Assembly (NCBI RefSeq): GCF_030127145.1
Contig: NZ_CP126158.1
Coordinates: 248,001 to 312,000, forward strand
Length of the DNA: 64,000 bases
Origin: Halobaculum halobium
GTDB lineage: Archaea > Halobacteriota > Halobacteria > Halobacteriales > Haloferacaceae
Direction of reading: 5' to 3'
Positions 8,358-18,727 of this stretch are shown here, in pieces. The position numbers and the translations under genes are program-made. Position 1 is the first letter of the stretch. Every line of letters begins with the position of its first letter. The notes below the pieces were generated by a model. The model worked only from the letters and a program-made list of their open reading frames with translations, was not told where the DNA came from and did no database searches.

Positions 8358-11300
8358 ATGGCTACCGACGAGGCTGACGCGGCCGCCGGTTCCGGATTCG
8401 ACGACGAATCCGGATCGACGGCGCGTCCGGGGGATACCGCCGTCGTCGGGGAGTACACGTGGCCGGACTTCCTGCGAGAGCACGGACACGAAGCCGCGGC
8501 CGACGAACTCGCCGACCGCCTTCGGACGGAGGTCGTCGAGGAGGACGAAAACGGCGAGGAGGTCGTTCGGATCGCGGTCCGCGCGGCGACCGCTGAGGAT
8601 CTGGCGGCGCTCGGCGTCGCAGACACCGTTGCCGACGCGTTGGGGATCGATCCCGTCGACGTGTCATCGGTCGTCGGTGGCGCGGGCGCACTCGGCGCCT
8701 CGATCGCCGAGCGCTCCCCGCTGCTCGCGTACGACGAGACCCCCGTCTGGAAAGACATCTACACGTGGGACGACTACCGGGAGGAGTACTTCCTCGACGA
8801 GGAGGGGAACCCACCGACCGACGAGGAGGACGAGCCCTTGGAGTTCACCGACGCCGACAAGGCCGAGGCGCTCGGGTTCGATCCCAATCGCGTCGAGGAG
8901 ACGCTCGGCCATCTCGCGAAGCGCGCGCCGGAACTCGACGAGGTGATCGACGAACGAACGGTCGACGTGGCCGACGACATCGATGAGGACGCGTTCTTCA
9001 GCGACGCCGCGGGGGCGACGACGATCGCGAACCGGTACGACTTGGAGAAGGCGGTGCCGATACCGAAGAAGCGCCACTTCCGCGAGATCGAACGCTACTG
9101 GGTGAACGAGCCGTACTCGTTCGTGATCGTCTTTCACTCGACGAAAGAGAACGAACAGAAGTACTACGTCGTCGAACCGTACCGCAACGCCATCGAGATC
9201 GACCTGTTCGACTTCCTCGAGGGAAAGCTCCGCTCGGCGATCAAATACGCCGACGAGGGAGAGGTCGCGGCCGACGAGGACCACCGCAAGCTGACGATCC
9301 GCGAGGAGACGTACGACCTCCTGGAGCGATACGACCTCTACACGCGAGACGGCGGCCCGAAGCTCGGCGACAAGCTCTCCGACCTCTTCGGCGTCGACGT
9401 TGACGACGACGGCGCCGCGGGACGACTGATCCGCGCGCTCGGCGTCGCACCACGCGACGTGGACGGCGAGATAGACGGGATCGCCGCACGGCCGGAACCC
9501 GCCGTTCTCGCGGAGGACCCCGACACGCTCACGGAGTACACCGTGACGAAGGCGCTGTACTACCTCGAACGCGACTTCGTGGGCTACGAACGCATCGACG
9601 GGATCAAACACGACATCAACGTCGAGGACATCTCCGTCGACGGCTACAACTCGCCCGTCTTCGTCTACCACTCCGACTACGAGCAGATCATCTCGAACGT
9701 CTATCACGGCGAACAGGAACTCGACGACTTCGTCGTCAAACTCGCCCAGCGCTCCGGCAAGGGGATCTCTAAGCGCCGGCCGCAGGTCGACGCGACGCTC
9801 CCTGACGGCTCGCGGGCGCAGTTGACCCTCGGGAAGGAGGTGTCAGATCACGGGACGAACTACACGATCCGCCAGTTCAAGGACGTCCCGTTCACGCCGA
9901 TCGACCTCATCAACTGGAACACGTTCAGCCTCGACGAGATGGCGTTCCTGTGGCTGTGCATCGAGAACCACAAGTCGCTGATCTTCGCGGGCGGCACCGC
10001 GTCCGGGAAGACGACGAGCCTGAACGCCGTCTCGCTGTTCATCCCCTCGAACTCGAAGATCGTCTCCATCGAGGACACCCGCGAGGTCGAGTTGCCCCAG
10101 CGCAACTGGATCGCCTCCGTCACCCGCCCCTCGTTCGCGGACGACGACGGCGGCGACGTTGACGAGTTCGACCTGCTGGAGGCCGCGCTGCGCCAGCGTC
10201 CCGACTACATCGTGATGGGGGAGATCCGCGGCGAGGAGGGTCGAACCCTGTTCCAGGTCATGTCGACCGGGCACACCACCTACACGACGTTCCACGCGGA
10301 CAACGTCGGCGAGGTGCTCAAGCGGTTCACGACCGAGCCGATCAACGTCTCGAAGACGATGTTCACGGCGCTGGATCTGGTGTCGGTGCAGGCGTCGACG
10401 CGCGTGCAGGGGCGAAAGGTTCGACGGAACAAGTCGCTCACGGAGATCAACCACTACGACGCCGAGAACGACGAGATCAACGTCCAAGACGTGTACCAGT
10501 GGCAGGCGGAGACGGACGAGTTCCTCCACATGGGCGACTCCAACACGCTCGAGGAGATCATGTTCGACCGCGGCTGGAGCGTCGAGACGCTCGAAGAGGA
10601 ACTGCTCAAGCGGCGCACGGTGATCGCGTATCTCATCGACCGCGGGCTCAACACGTACACGCAGGTCGCGGCGACGCTGCAGGCGTTCATCAACGATCCC
10701 GAGACGATCCTCTCGCTCATGGCGAACGAGCGACTGGAGGCGAGCCTCGACGACCTCCGGGAGATGGAGTCGGTCCTGATCGACGTCGACGAGGACAAAG
10801 AGGCGATGGTTCCTCGACCGGAGCCGTCGGAGGCGCAGGCTGCGGAGGCGGCGTCGATCCTCGAAGAGGCGGAGTCGATCCTCACGGAGTTCCGCGGTGC
10901 GCGCTCCGACGGCGTCGCGGCCGCACTCGGCGCCGTCGAACCGGCCGCGGACGTCCCGGCCGACCCCGGGCCGGCGACGCATCCACTGCCGACACGGCTG
11001 TCGAAGCTGACGCCGCTGACGCCGACAGCGACGGCGAGAGGGATGCTCACACCGGCGGCGACAGCGACGCGGACACCGCCGGCGACGCGCCCGACCCCCC
11101 GTTCGACGGTATCGGACCGGAGCCGCTCGACGTCAGCCGGTCGGACGAGGTCGATGTCGCGGGTGAGGCCGCGGTCGACGAGGCGGCCGACGCGTTCGAC
11201 GCGATCGATCAGTTCGATGCCCGTTTCGAGGAGGACGGAAGCGATCCGATCGACGACGACACCCGGATCGGTGAACTCGACACCACCGACGAGACCGACG

Positions 11301-11437
11301 GAAGCGATGAATCCGACGCCACCGACGCCGTCGCGGACGACGCCTCCCCAGACGAGGAGGCGGCCCCCGACGAGGAGGTGATCGACGACTGGGGGTTCGG
11401 AGAGGTGGCGTCGACCGACGACGCGGAGGAGGAGTAG
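8358..11437 (+). CDS. TadA/PilB-type pilus secretion ATPase, frameshifted in its acidic tail
   Basis: Hexameric traffic ATPase that powers assembly of an archaeal Tad/type IV pilus. Walker A is GGTASGKTT near residue 545, Walker B and the Asp/His boxes follow (VSIEDTREVELP, YIVMGEIRGEEGRT, MSTGHTTYTTFHADN). A long N-terminal domain of about 450 residues is typical of haloarchaeal PilB homologues. The literal frame stops at 11381, but from about 10970 its translation turns into Arg/Thr/Pro-rich sequence. The neighbouring frame instead gives an acidic haloarchaeal tail ending in EEE-stop directly before the next ATG (11438). A single missing base between about 10960 and 10985, in a C/G-rich stretch, explains this, giving a 1026-residue protein. 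It may be a real mutation or a sequencing error. Confidence 0.85.
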
Positions 11438-13492
11438 ATGAGCCTCGACACCGACGCCGGCTTCGGAAGCGCGCGGGGGTTCGCCGACGCGTTCTATCCG
11501 CTGTTTCGGCGGCTGTTCGACGAGGAGGGCGACTTCGTCGACACCGTCGACACGAAACTGACCCAAGCGCGGATGAACCAGCCCGTCGAGTTGTACGTCT
11601 CTCGCGCACTCGGCGTCGGCGTACTCGTCGGGCTGGCGCTGTGGGCGATTGGCATGGTCCTCGGCTGGAGCCTGTTCGCGTTCGGGATCGTGCAGGCGGA
11701 GTCGATCGGGCTGGGGATCCCGGCGAGTTCCCCCGAGCAGGCGGCACTGCTGGAGTCACTTACCGAGCCCGTGGCCGTGCTCGTGAGCGGCGTCGTCTTC
11801 GGGAGCATCGGCTTCGGACTCGGGTTCGGCACGCTGCTCGCGGTTCCGTACCAGCGGGCCGACGCGCGCAAGCGCGAGATCAACATGCTCCTCGCGGACG
11901 CGGTCTCGTTCATGTACGCGCTTTCGGTGGGCGGGTTGAACCAACTGGAGATCTTCGAGGCGATGGCGCAGGCCGACGACACCTACGGCGAAGTCGCCAA
12001 GGAGTTCCAGAGCGTCGTCCAAGAGACGAGCTACTTCGGGACCGACTACCGCAACGCCGTCCGTCAGCAGTCGATTGAGACGCCCAGCGAGGAGTTCTCG
12101 CAGTTCCTTACGGACATGCTGTCGATCATCAACTCCGGGGGCGACATGGAGCGATTCCTCTACGACAAGAAGGAGAAGCACCTTCGGACGTCGAAACAGC
12201 AACAGGAGCTGACGCTGGAGACGCTGGAGCTGTTCGGCGAGATGTACATGACGCTGTCGCTGTTCCCCCTCCTGCTCATCATCATCCTCGTCATCATGTC
12301 AATGCTCGGACAGGGCCAGGACTTCCTCCTGACGGCGACCGTGTACCTCCTCACACCGCTGATCGGGGTCGGCTTCCTCGTGCTCGTCTCGACGGTGAAA
12401 CAAGACGAGGTGGGCGACGGCTACCTCGATCCCGGCGGCGTCGACGAACACTTCGCCGAGGAGCAGCGCGAGGGGTTGCTCCACCTCGGGCTCGTCGAAG
12501 CGTTCGTCGGCGAGTTCACCGTCTTCGACCGGATCCGCTCGCGCGAGGGAACGCACAAGACCGGCGAACTGCTGAAGGCGCCGCACCTGTTCTTCCGAGA
12601 CAACCCCCTGTTCACGCTCGCGCTCACCGCCCCCGCCGCGCTCGTGTTGGTCGGGTTCGGAGTGGCGTCGGGCGACGCGCCGCTGACGTTCCAGGGGTTC
12701 GTCGACAACCCGGTGTGGTCGACGTTCGTGTGGGTGTACGTCCCCGCGTACGTCACGCTGATCCCGCTGGTGATATTCTACGAGTGGCACCAGATCCGGC
12801 GCGGGGGGATAACCGGGAAGCTCTCGGACAACCTCCGGAAGCTCTCATCGGCGAACGACACCGGGCAGACGCTGTTGGAGTCGATCCGGACGACCGCCGA
12901 CACCTCCAGCGGAAAGCTGGCCGAAGAGTTCGAAGTGATGTACGCGAAAGTGAACTACGGGATGAGCCTTCGGGAGGCGATGGTCGAGTTCAACAACAAG
13001 TACCACATCCCGCGGCTCGCGCGGACGGTGAAGCTCATCTCGGAGGCCCAGCAGGCCTCCAGCCAGATCACAGACGTGTTGACGACGGCGGCGCAGGCCT
13101 CGGAGAACCAGGACGACATCGAACGCGAGCGGGTCTCGCGGACCCGGATGCAGGTGGCGATCATCCTCATGACGTACCTCACGCTGCTCGCGGTGATGGC
13201 CATCCTGAAGCTCCGGTTCCTGGACGTGCTCGCGGGGTTGACCGCGCAGGCGGGCGGTGGCGGCGGCGCTGGAGCCGCGGCCGGCGGGGGCGGCGGGCTC
13301 GGATCCGGCGGCTTCGGCGGCAACGTCGACGTCGACCGCCTGTCGGTGCTGTTCTTCCACGCGGTGACGATTCAGGCGATCCTGTCGGGGATCATCGCGG
13401 GCTACATCCGGAGCGCGGATGTCGTCTCGGGGATGAAGTTCGTCGTGGTCCTGCTCACCGTCGCACTCGGCGTGTGGGTGGTGGTGGCGTGA
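11438..13492 (+). CDS. TadC/PilC-type pilus assembly membrane protein
   Basis: The 684-residue membrane platform follows its ATPase directly (stop TAG then ATG). It has two T2SSF repeats: cytoplasmic bundles around residues 130-260 (RKREINMLLADAVSFMYALS) and 445-590 (KLSDNLRKLSSANDTGQTL), each followed by paired membrane helices. A Gly/Ala-rich loop (about residues 600-635) precedes the last helices. It anchors the ATPase and extrudes pilin subunits. It shares its layout with the partial protein at the window start. Confidence 0.9.
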   Translation: MSLDTDAGFGSARGFADAFYPLFRRLFDEEGDFVDTVDTKLTQARMNQPVELYVSRALGVGVLVGLALWAIGMVLGWSLFAFGIVQAESIGLGIPASSPEQAALLESLTEPVAVLVSGVVFGSIGFGLGFGTLLAVPYQRADARKREINMLLADAVSFMYALSVGGLNQLEIFEAMAQADDTYGEVAKEFQSVVQETSYFGTDYRNAVRQQSIETPSEEFSQFLTDMLSIINSGGDMERFLYDKKEKHLRTSKQQQELTLETLELFGEMYMTLSLFPLLLIIILVIMSMLGQGQDFLLTATVYLLTPLIGVGFLVLVSTVKQDEVGDGYLDPGGVDEHFAEEQREGLLHLGLVEAFVGEFTVFDRIRSREGTHKTGELLKAPHLFFRDNPLFTLALTAPAALVLVGFGVASGDAPLTFQGFVDNPVWSTFVWVYVPAYVTLIPLVIFYEWHQIRRGGITGKLSDNLRKLSSANDTGQTLLESIRTTADTSSGKLAEEFEVMYAKVNYGMSLREAMVEFNNKYHIPRLARTVKLISEAQQASSQITDVLTTAAQASENQDDIERERVSRTRMQVAIILMTYLTLLAVMAILKLRFLDVLAGLTAQAGGGGGAGAAAGGGGGLGSGGFGGNVDVDRLSVLFFHAVTIQAILSGIIAGYIRSADVVSGMKFVVVLLTVALGVWVVVA

Positions 13493-14031
13493 GCGACGGG
13501 ACCGAGCGCGGGGGGGACGCCGCTGACAGCGACGGCTGCGACCGCGGACAGACGACGATCGACTACGCCATCGGCGTGAGCGTGTTCCTGGTGGTCGTCG
13601 CGTTCGTGTTCGCGTTCGCTCCGTCGCTCACGGCGCCGTTCACCGGCGACGCGACGGACGCGGTCGTCGTCGCCGATCGCTCGGCCGACAGGCTCGCGAA
13701 CGACCTGCTCGTCGAGGACCCGTCGCGCCCGGCGGTCCTCGACGCCGACTGCACCGCGGGCTTCTTCGACACCGACGAACCCGTCGACGGCGACTGCCGG
13801 TACGACACGGACGCGAGTGATCTCCAGGGCGCGCTCGGACTCTGGTCGCCCGTCCGGACGGCGAACGTGAGCGTCGTCGGCGAGGGCGGGGTCCGCGTGC
13901 TCGGGGACGGTGCGGACGCAGTTTCGCTCACGGCCGGTCCGTCGCCGCCGCGCGGCGCGGACGTGTCGGTGGCGCGGCGGGCGGTCCTGCTCGACGGTTC
14001 GGACGCGACAGTGATCGTGAGGGTGTGGTGA
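13489..14031 (+). CDS. Pilin-like membrane-anchored protein of the pilus operon (DUF7287-like)
   Basis: The start is a GTG overlapping the TadC stop (GTGA). The protein has about 180 residues: a short charged leader ending in DRGQTTIDYAIGVSVF, then one hydrophobic helix and a small extracytoplasmic domain with two cysteines. The leader plus helix is pilin-like, suggesting processing by an archaeal prepilin peptidase. I believe it belongs to the haloarchaeal DUF7287 group, but this is recalled rather than computed. Confidence 0.75.
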   Translation: MSDGTERGGDAADSDGCDRGQTTIDYAIGVSVFLVVVAFVFAFAPSLTAPFTGDATDAVVVADRSADRLANDLLVEDPSRPAVLDADCTAGFFDTDEPVDGDCRYDTDASDLQGALGLWSPVRTANVSVVGEGGVRVLGDGADAVSLTAGPSPPRGADVSVARRAVLLDGSDATVIVRVW

Positions 14032-14033
14032 TC

Positions 14034-14621
14034 ATGCGCGCACAGGCACACACGCTCGAGGGATTTGCGGCGGCGATCATCCTGTTGAGCGGCGTCCTCT
14101 TCGCGCTGCAGGCGACGGCCGTCACCCCGTTGACCGCGAGTACCTCTAACCAGCACATCGAGAATCAGCAGGCGGCCGTCGCCGAGGGGACACTCGCGGC
14201 CGCGGAGGCGAACGGGACGCTCGCGCCGACGCTGTTGTACTGGAACGCGACTGCCGAGCGGTTCATCGGTTCCGGGTCCGACGGCGTGTACACCGGCGGC
14301 GGTCCGCCGACGCCGTTCGGCGCGACGCTGAACCGGACGTTCGGGGCCGACCGAATCGCGTTCAACGTCGAGATCAGCTTCCGAACGGCCAGCGACGGCC
14401 GGGGCCGAACGCGGATCGTGTACATGGGGTCGCCGAGCGACAACGCCGTCGCGGCGACACGGACGGTGGCGCTGTTCGACGACAACACGGTCGGCGACGG
14501 ATCCGCCACGCTCGCGGAGATCGAAGCCGACCCGAACCGGGAGTTCTACGTGGACGACACGGATCCCGACGGGCCGCTGTACGGCGTCATGGAGGTGCGC
14601 ATCGTCGCATGGCGGATCTGA
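14034..14621 (+). CDS. Pilin-like protein of the pilus operon (DUF7288-like)
   Basis: The 195-residue protein begins MRAQAHTLEGFAAAIILLSG, a short leader running straight into one hydrophobic helix, followed by an extracytoplasmic beta-rich domain with several N-glycosylation-type sites (NGT, NAT, NRT). It starts two bases after the preceding stop; a GTG at 14025 is a weaker alternative. It is probably a minor pilin. The DUF7288 assignment is from memory of similar operons. Confidence 0.75.
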   Translation: MRAQAHTLEGFAAAIILLSGVLFALQATAVTPLTASTSNQHIENQQAAVAEGTLAAAEANGTLAPTLLYWNATAERFIGSGSDGVYTGGGPPTPFGATLNRTFGADRIAFNVEISFRTASDGRGRTRIVYMGSPSDNAVAATRTVALFDDNTVGDGSATLAEIEADPNREFYVDDTDPDGPLYGVMEVRIVAWRI

Positions 14622-15643
14622 TGGGGGGCCGGGACGACGGCGGCGGAGAACGGGGCCAGCTCGTGCTCGTCGCCGGGTTCGCCCTCGCGGTCGTGCTCGT
14701 CGCGTTAGTGCTGCTTGCGAACACCGCGATCTTCACCGAGAATCTCGCGACCCGCGACAACGGCGTCGGCGAGCGCGAGGTGCTCGGCTACCGCGCGTCC
14801 GTCGTCGACGGCGCCGGCGGGATCATCGACCGCGAGAACGCGGCGGAATACGACGGGCACGACCCGCTGGAGGAGAACGTCACCGCGGGGCTAGGCGTGC
14901 TCAACTCACAGTTGCGGGAAATCGGCGCCCGACGGGCCGCCAGTGCGCGCGCAGACGTGGACGCCGCGGTCTTCGTCAACGGTTCGCTGGTACGCCAGAA
15001 CGGCACCGCCGACGACCCGCGGCAGTTCACGAGCACCGGCTCCGACGCGAACTGGACGGTCGCGACCGACCTCGAACCCGCAGGCGACGGGAGGGCGACG
15101 CGGGCGTTCGTCGCGGTCGTGACGACATCGTCGCTGGAGCCGGCCTCTGCGAGCGACCCGGACGACGCCTTCCACGTCGTCGTGACGAACGGGAGCGCGG
15201 CGTGGCACGCGTACCTGTACGAAGACACGAGCGACGGGGCCATCTCAGTCGCCGTCAAGCCGGCCGGCGAACCCGCGTCGGCGACGAGCGAGGTCTGCTC
15301 GGTGTCGGCGTCGAATACGACGGTCGACTTCACTCGGGGGACCGTCGGTGGAGACGAGTGCGCTGGACTCGCCTTCGGCGGCGACGTGGTCGACAGCGCA
15401 GCCACCGACGAGTACGACGTGCGCGTCCGCAACGGCGACCGCGCCGCCGGCGGCTACGACCTGACTGTTCGGACGGCGAGTTCCGGCTCGGTCTCGACCG
15501 GGAACCTCTCGACGACGGCGTCGGCGGACGAGCCGTACGTCGTCCCGGCCGTCTACGCGGCCGAGATTCCGATCCGGTATCAGACCAGCGAGGTGACGTA
15601 CGCGGCGACCGTTCGCGTGGCGCCGGGGGAACGCGATGACTGA
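14609..15643 (+). CDS. Pilin-like protein of the pilus operon (DUF7261-like)
   Basis: The 344-residue protein has leader MADLMGGRDDGGGERGQ followed by a hydrophobic helix (LVLVAGFALAVVLVALVLLA). A large exported domain of about 300 residues follows, rich in Thr, Ser, Val and Asn-X-Thr/Ser sites. It overlaps the previous gene by 13 bases and the next by eight, so the operon is tightly coupled. The size of the ectodomain suggests an adhesive or tip subunit, which is inference. Confidence 0.75.
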   Translation: MADLMGGRDDGGGERGQLVLVAGFALAVVLVALVLLANTAIFTENLATRDNGVGEREVLGYRASVVDGAGGIIDRENAAEYDGHDPLEENVTAGLGVLNSQLREIGARRAASARADVDAAVFVNGSLVRQNGTADDPRQFTSTGSDANWTVATDLEPAGDGRATRAFVAVVTTSSLEPASASDPDDAFHVVVTNGSAAWHAYLYEDTSDGAISVAVKPAGEPASATSEVCSVSASNTTVDFTRGTVGGDECAGLAFGGDVVDSAATDEYDVRVRNGDRAAGGYDLTVRTASSGSVSTGNLSTTASADEPYVVPAVYAAEIPIRYQTSEVTYAATVRVAPGERDD

Positions 15644-16127
15644 TCCGGCTCGTGGGGGAGACCGCTCGCCCGCAGATCCGGGCCGGTATGGGTCGGCCCG
15701 CGACCGGGCCACGGCGACGACTCTGTCGTACGTGTTGACGCTCGGCATCACGGCGCTGTTGATCAGCGGCCTGCTCGTCGCGGCCGGCGGCGCCGTCGAG
15801 CAACAGCGGGAGGACACGACCCGCGAGGCGCTGGAGGTGGTCGGACAGCAGCTCTCGTCGCGGCTGATGGCGGCCGACCGCCTCGTCGGCGCCGGCGGGA
15901 GCGAGGTCGCCGTCCGAGGCTCGTACCCCGAGACGGTCGCCGGCACCACCTACTCGGTCGCGGTGCGTTCGGGGTCGCCAACGACGATCGAGCTGACCGC
16001 CACCGGCACGCGTGTCTCGGTCACCGTCGCGGCGGCAACGCGTACGCCCGTCGCCGACGCCACGGTTTCGGGCGGCGACGTGACGGTCGTCTACGCCGGC
16101 GGACAACTGGAGGTGCGCGAGTCGTGA
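15636..16127 (+). CDS. Pilin-like protein of the pilus operon (DUF7266-like)
   Basis: The 163-residue protein has a charged leader of about 25 residues, then RATATTLSYVLTLGITALL as the start of a pilin-type hydrophobic helix, and a short beta-rich domain. The helix retains the QLSSRL segment seen in haloarchaeal minor pilins. It overlaps both neighbours. Confidence 0.75.
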   Translation: MTDPARGGDRSPADPGRYGSARDRATATTLSYVLTLGITALLISGLLVAAGGAVEQQREDTTREALEVVGQQLSSRLMAADRLVGAGGSEVAVRGSYPETVAGTTYSVAVRSGSPTTIELTATGTRVSVTVAAATRTPVADATVSGGDVTVVYAGGQLEVRES

Positions 16128-16879
16128 ACCGAGCCCAAAGCGACGCGATGGGGTTCGTGCTGGTGTTCTCGTTGATCGTGCTCACCGTGGGAACCGTGTA
16201 CGCGGCGGGGTACCCCGCGCTGGAGGAGTTCCGGACGGGCGAGCAGATCGAGAACATGGAGCGGGCGTTCGACGTGCTCGACGACAACCTCGACGACATC
16301 GTGCGCGAGGGCGCGCCGAGTCGAGCGACCGAGATCAAGCTCAATGGGGGCACGCTCGCGGTAAACGGCTCCACGACCATCACGGTGAACGCGACGACAG
16401 GCGACGCCGTCGAGGGGGCGAACTTCACGGTTTCGGACGAGAGCACGCCGATCACGTACACGAGAGGGGACACCACAGTGGTCTCGACACACGGCGCAGT
16501 GCTCCGACAGGACGGCGACGCAGCCGTGATGCGCTCGGCCCCCGGGTGGGTGGTCGACGGCGACCACGCCCTGATCCCGCTGGTGGTCACCGACCGGACC
16601 GGAGATCGAGTCGCGTTCGGCGGGAGTTCGACCGTGCTGGTCCGCGGTCAGGTGACGGGCCGGGGCGTCGCAGCGGAGCTCGCCGCCGACACCGGCAGCG
16701 ACGTGACCGTGACCGTCACGGTGGACTCACCGCGGGCGGTTGCCTGGAAGCGCTACTTCGAAGCCGAGGGGTTCACCGCCGTCGACGGCGACCCGGCTGA
16801 CGGCGAAGTGACGTACCGGTTCGACGTCGACAGCGTGGTCGTCCAACAGACGACCGTCTCGGTGGAGTTAGAGGGGTGA
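16124..16879 (+). CDS. Pilin-like protein, last gene of the pilus operon (DUF7289-like)
   Basis: The 251-residue protein starts with a GTG that overlaps the previous stop. Leader MNRAQSDAMGFVLVFSLIV begins the hydrophobic helix. The exported part contains NATTG, NGST and a beta-rich C terminus. The sequence RAQSDAMGF is the pilin-like leader found in the haloarchaeal families that accompany TadA/TadC. This gene closes an eight-kilobase operon that starts at 8358. Confidence 0.75.
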   Translation: MNRAQSDAMGFVLVFSLIVLTVGTVYAAGYPALEEFRTGEQIENMERAFDVLDDNLDDIVREGAPSRATEIKLNGGTLAVNGSTTITVNATTGDAVEGANFTVSDESTPITYTRGDTTVVSTHGAVLRQDGDAAVMRSAPGWVVDGDHALIPLVVTDRTGDRVAFGGSSTVLVRGQVTGRGVAAELAADTGSDVTVTVTVDSPRAVAWKRYFEAEGFTAVDGDPADGEVTYRFDVDSVVVQQTTVSVELEG

Positions 16880-16930
16880 GTCGACCGGCGATACCGAGGA
16901 AGCGTTCGTCCGGGAGTGTCCCAGTGTGCG

Positions 16931-18352
16931 TCAGTCCTCGTCGATCTCGATCTCGGTGACGGAGACGTGGAGGTACGTGATTCGCGGCGCGTTCGACGCG
17001 CTCACGTCGAGGTTGATCGTCCCGACGCTCGGGTCGTACTCGAAGTCGTTCGGCTTTCCGTTCACGTCGATCGTGTCGCCGACGAGTCCGCCCTCGAAGT
17101 TCGTTCCGCCACCGCCGCCGCCGTTGAGGTCGACGTCCGACCCGGGCGCGTAGACGAATCCCACGAACAGGTAGTTCCCGTTGAAGTCGACGTCGCCGTC
17201 GGAGTGGACGAGCACGCGGAGTTGACTGGCGGGACCGTCGGGGTTCACGTCACCGTTCACGGAGAAGTCCTCGCGGACGTAGAAGGTGGTCTCGTTCCCA
17301 CCGGTGACGTCCACGTCGCCGGCCCCGAAGTCGCCGTCGACGACGACCGTGACGTTCCCGTCGGACGTGTCGATCGCGAGGTCACCGTCGTAGCCGTCGT
17401 CGAAGAAGTACGTCTCGCCGTCGTCCATATCGCCGGTCGAGAAGTTGCCCTCGTCGACGCACGCGTCGGGGTCGGTCTCACACTCATCGACGTGCGACTC
17501 GATCACGTCGTCCGCGGACGGCTGGACGACGCCGTCGCGGTACGGTTCGGGCGGCGGCCCGGGGTTGGCGGAAATCCCGCCCGCCGTGGTGGAGGCGACG
17601 ACGTTGTCGAAGTCGGTGTCGAACGGAACGATCAACTCGGTCCGTGCGGTCCGATTGCCGTCGTAAACCGTCACGTCGCCGCTGGTCCGCTGCTCGAAGA
17701 ACCGTCCCCACGCGTCGTAGTACTCGCTCCCGACGGTGATCACCACGACGCCCTCGTCGAGGGGGTTCGCGCGCCCGCTCCCCTCGTCGGGGTACACCGC
17801 GCTCGGGTCGCTCGAGCGCCGCACGACGACCTCACCGTCGAGCCGCTCGTCGCCGCCGACGCGCACGAGCGGGAGCGTCAGCGTCGTGCCGCGGTAGTGG
17901 AACTCCGGCGGCGACACCATCGCACTGCTGTCGCCCGACCGCCGCCAGACGCCCCCGCCCTGGTACGCGACGGACGCGTCGCCGTCCTCGTAGACGACCG
18001 CACCGAGGGTGGTATTCGTGATCTCGTACTCGAACGCCCCGGTCGAGGCGTTGTACACCGAGATGTTCATCCAGCCGGCGTCGGCGTCGATCCGCCGCGT
18101 CGCGTCGGCGCTGCCCGCAAGTTGCACCCGCTGTGAGTCGCTGTCGCCGTGGGCGACGAGGCTCGCCTTCGAGTCGAACTGCGTCATCGACTGCTCGGCG
18201 GCGCCGGTCGTCGCCGACTGTTGGACGCCCGCGATCGCCTCGCCGCCGAACGCGACGACTGTCGTCGCGCCGGCGATGGTGATCACGAGCAGGAGGACGA
18301 CGCTGATCACGTCGCCCTGGGCTCGACTGTCGCCCGTCCCCCCGGGACTCAT
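16931..18352 (-). CDS. Exported pilin-like protein with a repetitive beta domain (DUF7289/DUF7305-like)
   Basis: Convergent to the pilus operon. The 473-residue protein starts MSPGGTGDSRAQGDVISVV, a short leader and hydrophobic helix as in archaeal pilins. Residues about 320-440 contain short repeated strands with Gly/Asn turns (GDVDVTGGN, FSVNGDVNPDG, GDVDFNGNYLFVGF), then YAPGSDVDLNGGGG and LVGDTIDVNGKP. This resembles the beta-helix domain seen in PilX-type proteins. The ATG at 18352 is preferred over upstream in-frame codons because a TATA-like element (minus strand, 18375-18382) lies at leaderless distance. The role is probably surface adhesion. Confidence 0.75.
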   Translation of the reverse strand: MSPGGTGDSRAQGDVISVVLLLVITIAGATTVVAFGGEAIAGVQQSATTGAAEQSMTQFDSKASLVAHGDSDSQRVQLAGSADATRRIDADAGWMNISVYNASTGAFEYEITNTTLGAVVYEDGDASVAYQGGGVWRRSGDSSAMVSPPEFHYRGTTLTLPLVRVGGDERLDGEVVVRRSSDPSAVYPDEGSGRANPLDEGVVVITVGSEYYDAWGRFFEQRTSGDVTVYDGNRTARTELIVPFDTDFDNVVASTTAGGISANPGPPPEPYRDGVVQPSADDVIESHVDECETDPDACVDEGNFSTGDMDDGETYFFDDGYDGDLAIDTSDGNVTVVVDGDFGAGDVDVTGGNETTFYVREDFSVNGDVNPDGPASQLRVLVHSDGDVDFNGNYLFVGFVYAPGSDVDLNGGGGGGTNFEGGLVGDTIDVNGKPNDFEYDPSVGTINLDVSASNAPRITYLHVSVTEIEIDED

Positions 18353-18544
18353 GGAGAGCAATTGGAAAACAAGCGGCATAAGGGTTCGTTTCAGAGTATC
18401 ACATCCGAATCTGTTGGTTCGCGGACCGTGACCCGACCCGTCGCTGGAGAGCGGGTGGAGAAAACAAGGGAGGACGGTGTCGGAAGTCGACTACCGCGTC
18501 GACGCCTCGGCCAGTGTCTGTGGTGAGTCGCCGTTTTTCGAGGG

Positions 18545-18727
18545 TCAGATCACGCGGACGGTCGTGTCGGGTGAGCCCTCAATCGGACTCTCAGGATCAC
18601 TGCCAGAGGCTGATATCGTGAACTCGACTGGCGGCGTGCCGTCAGTGGCCGTCAGGTTCACGATCTCCGCGTCAGCGACCGTGTCCCCGCCCCTGCGGGT
18701 CGCTATCACATACTGCTGGTTGCCTAT
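18545..18727 (-). pseudogene. 3' remnant of a type IV pilin gene
   Basis: The minus strand reads GNQQYVIATRRGGDTVADAE and continues through VEFTISASGS to TTVRVI-stop. The pattern GGDTVADAEIVN is typical of the C-terminal half of haloarchaeal pilins of the Pilin_N type. The frame is closed by a TGA at 18728-18730, and the conserved N terminus (hydrophobic VSPVIG-type segment) is nowhere in the window. The break lies immediately before the recombinase module, suggesting that an integrated element split or truncated the gene. Confidence 0.6.
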
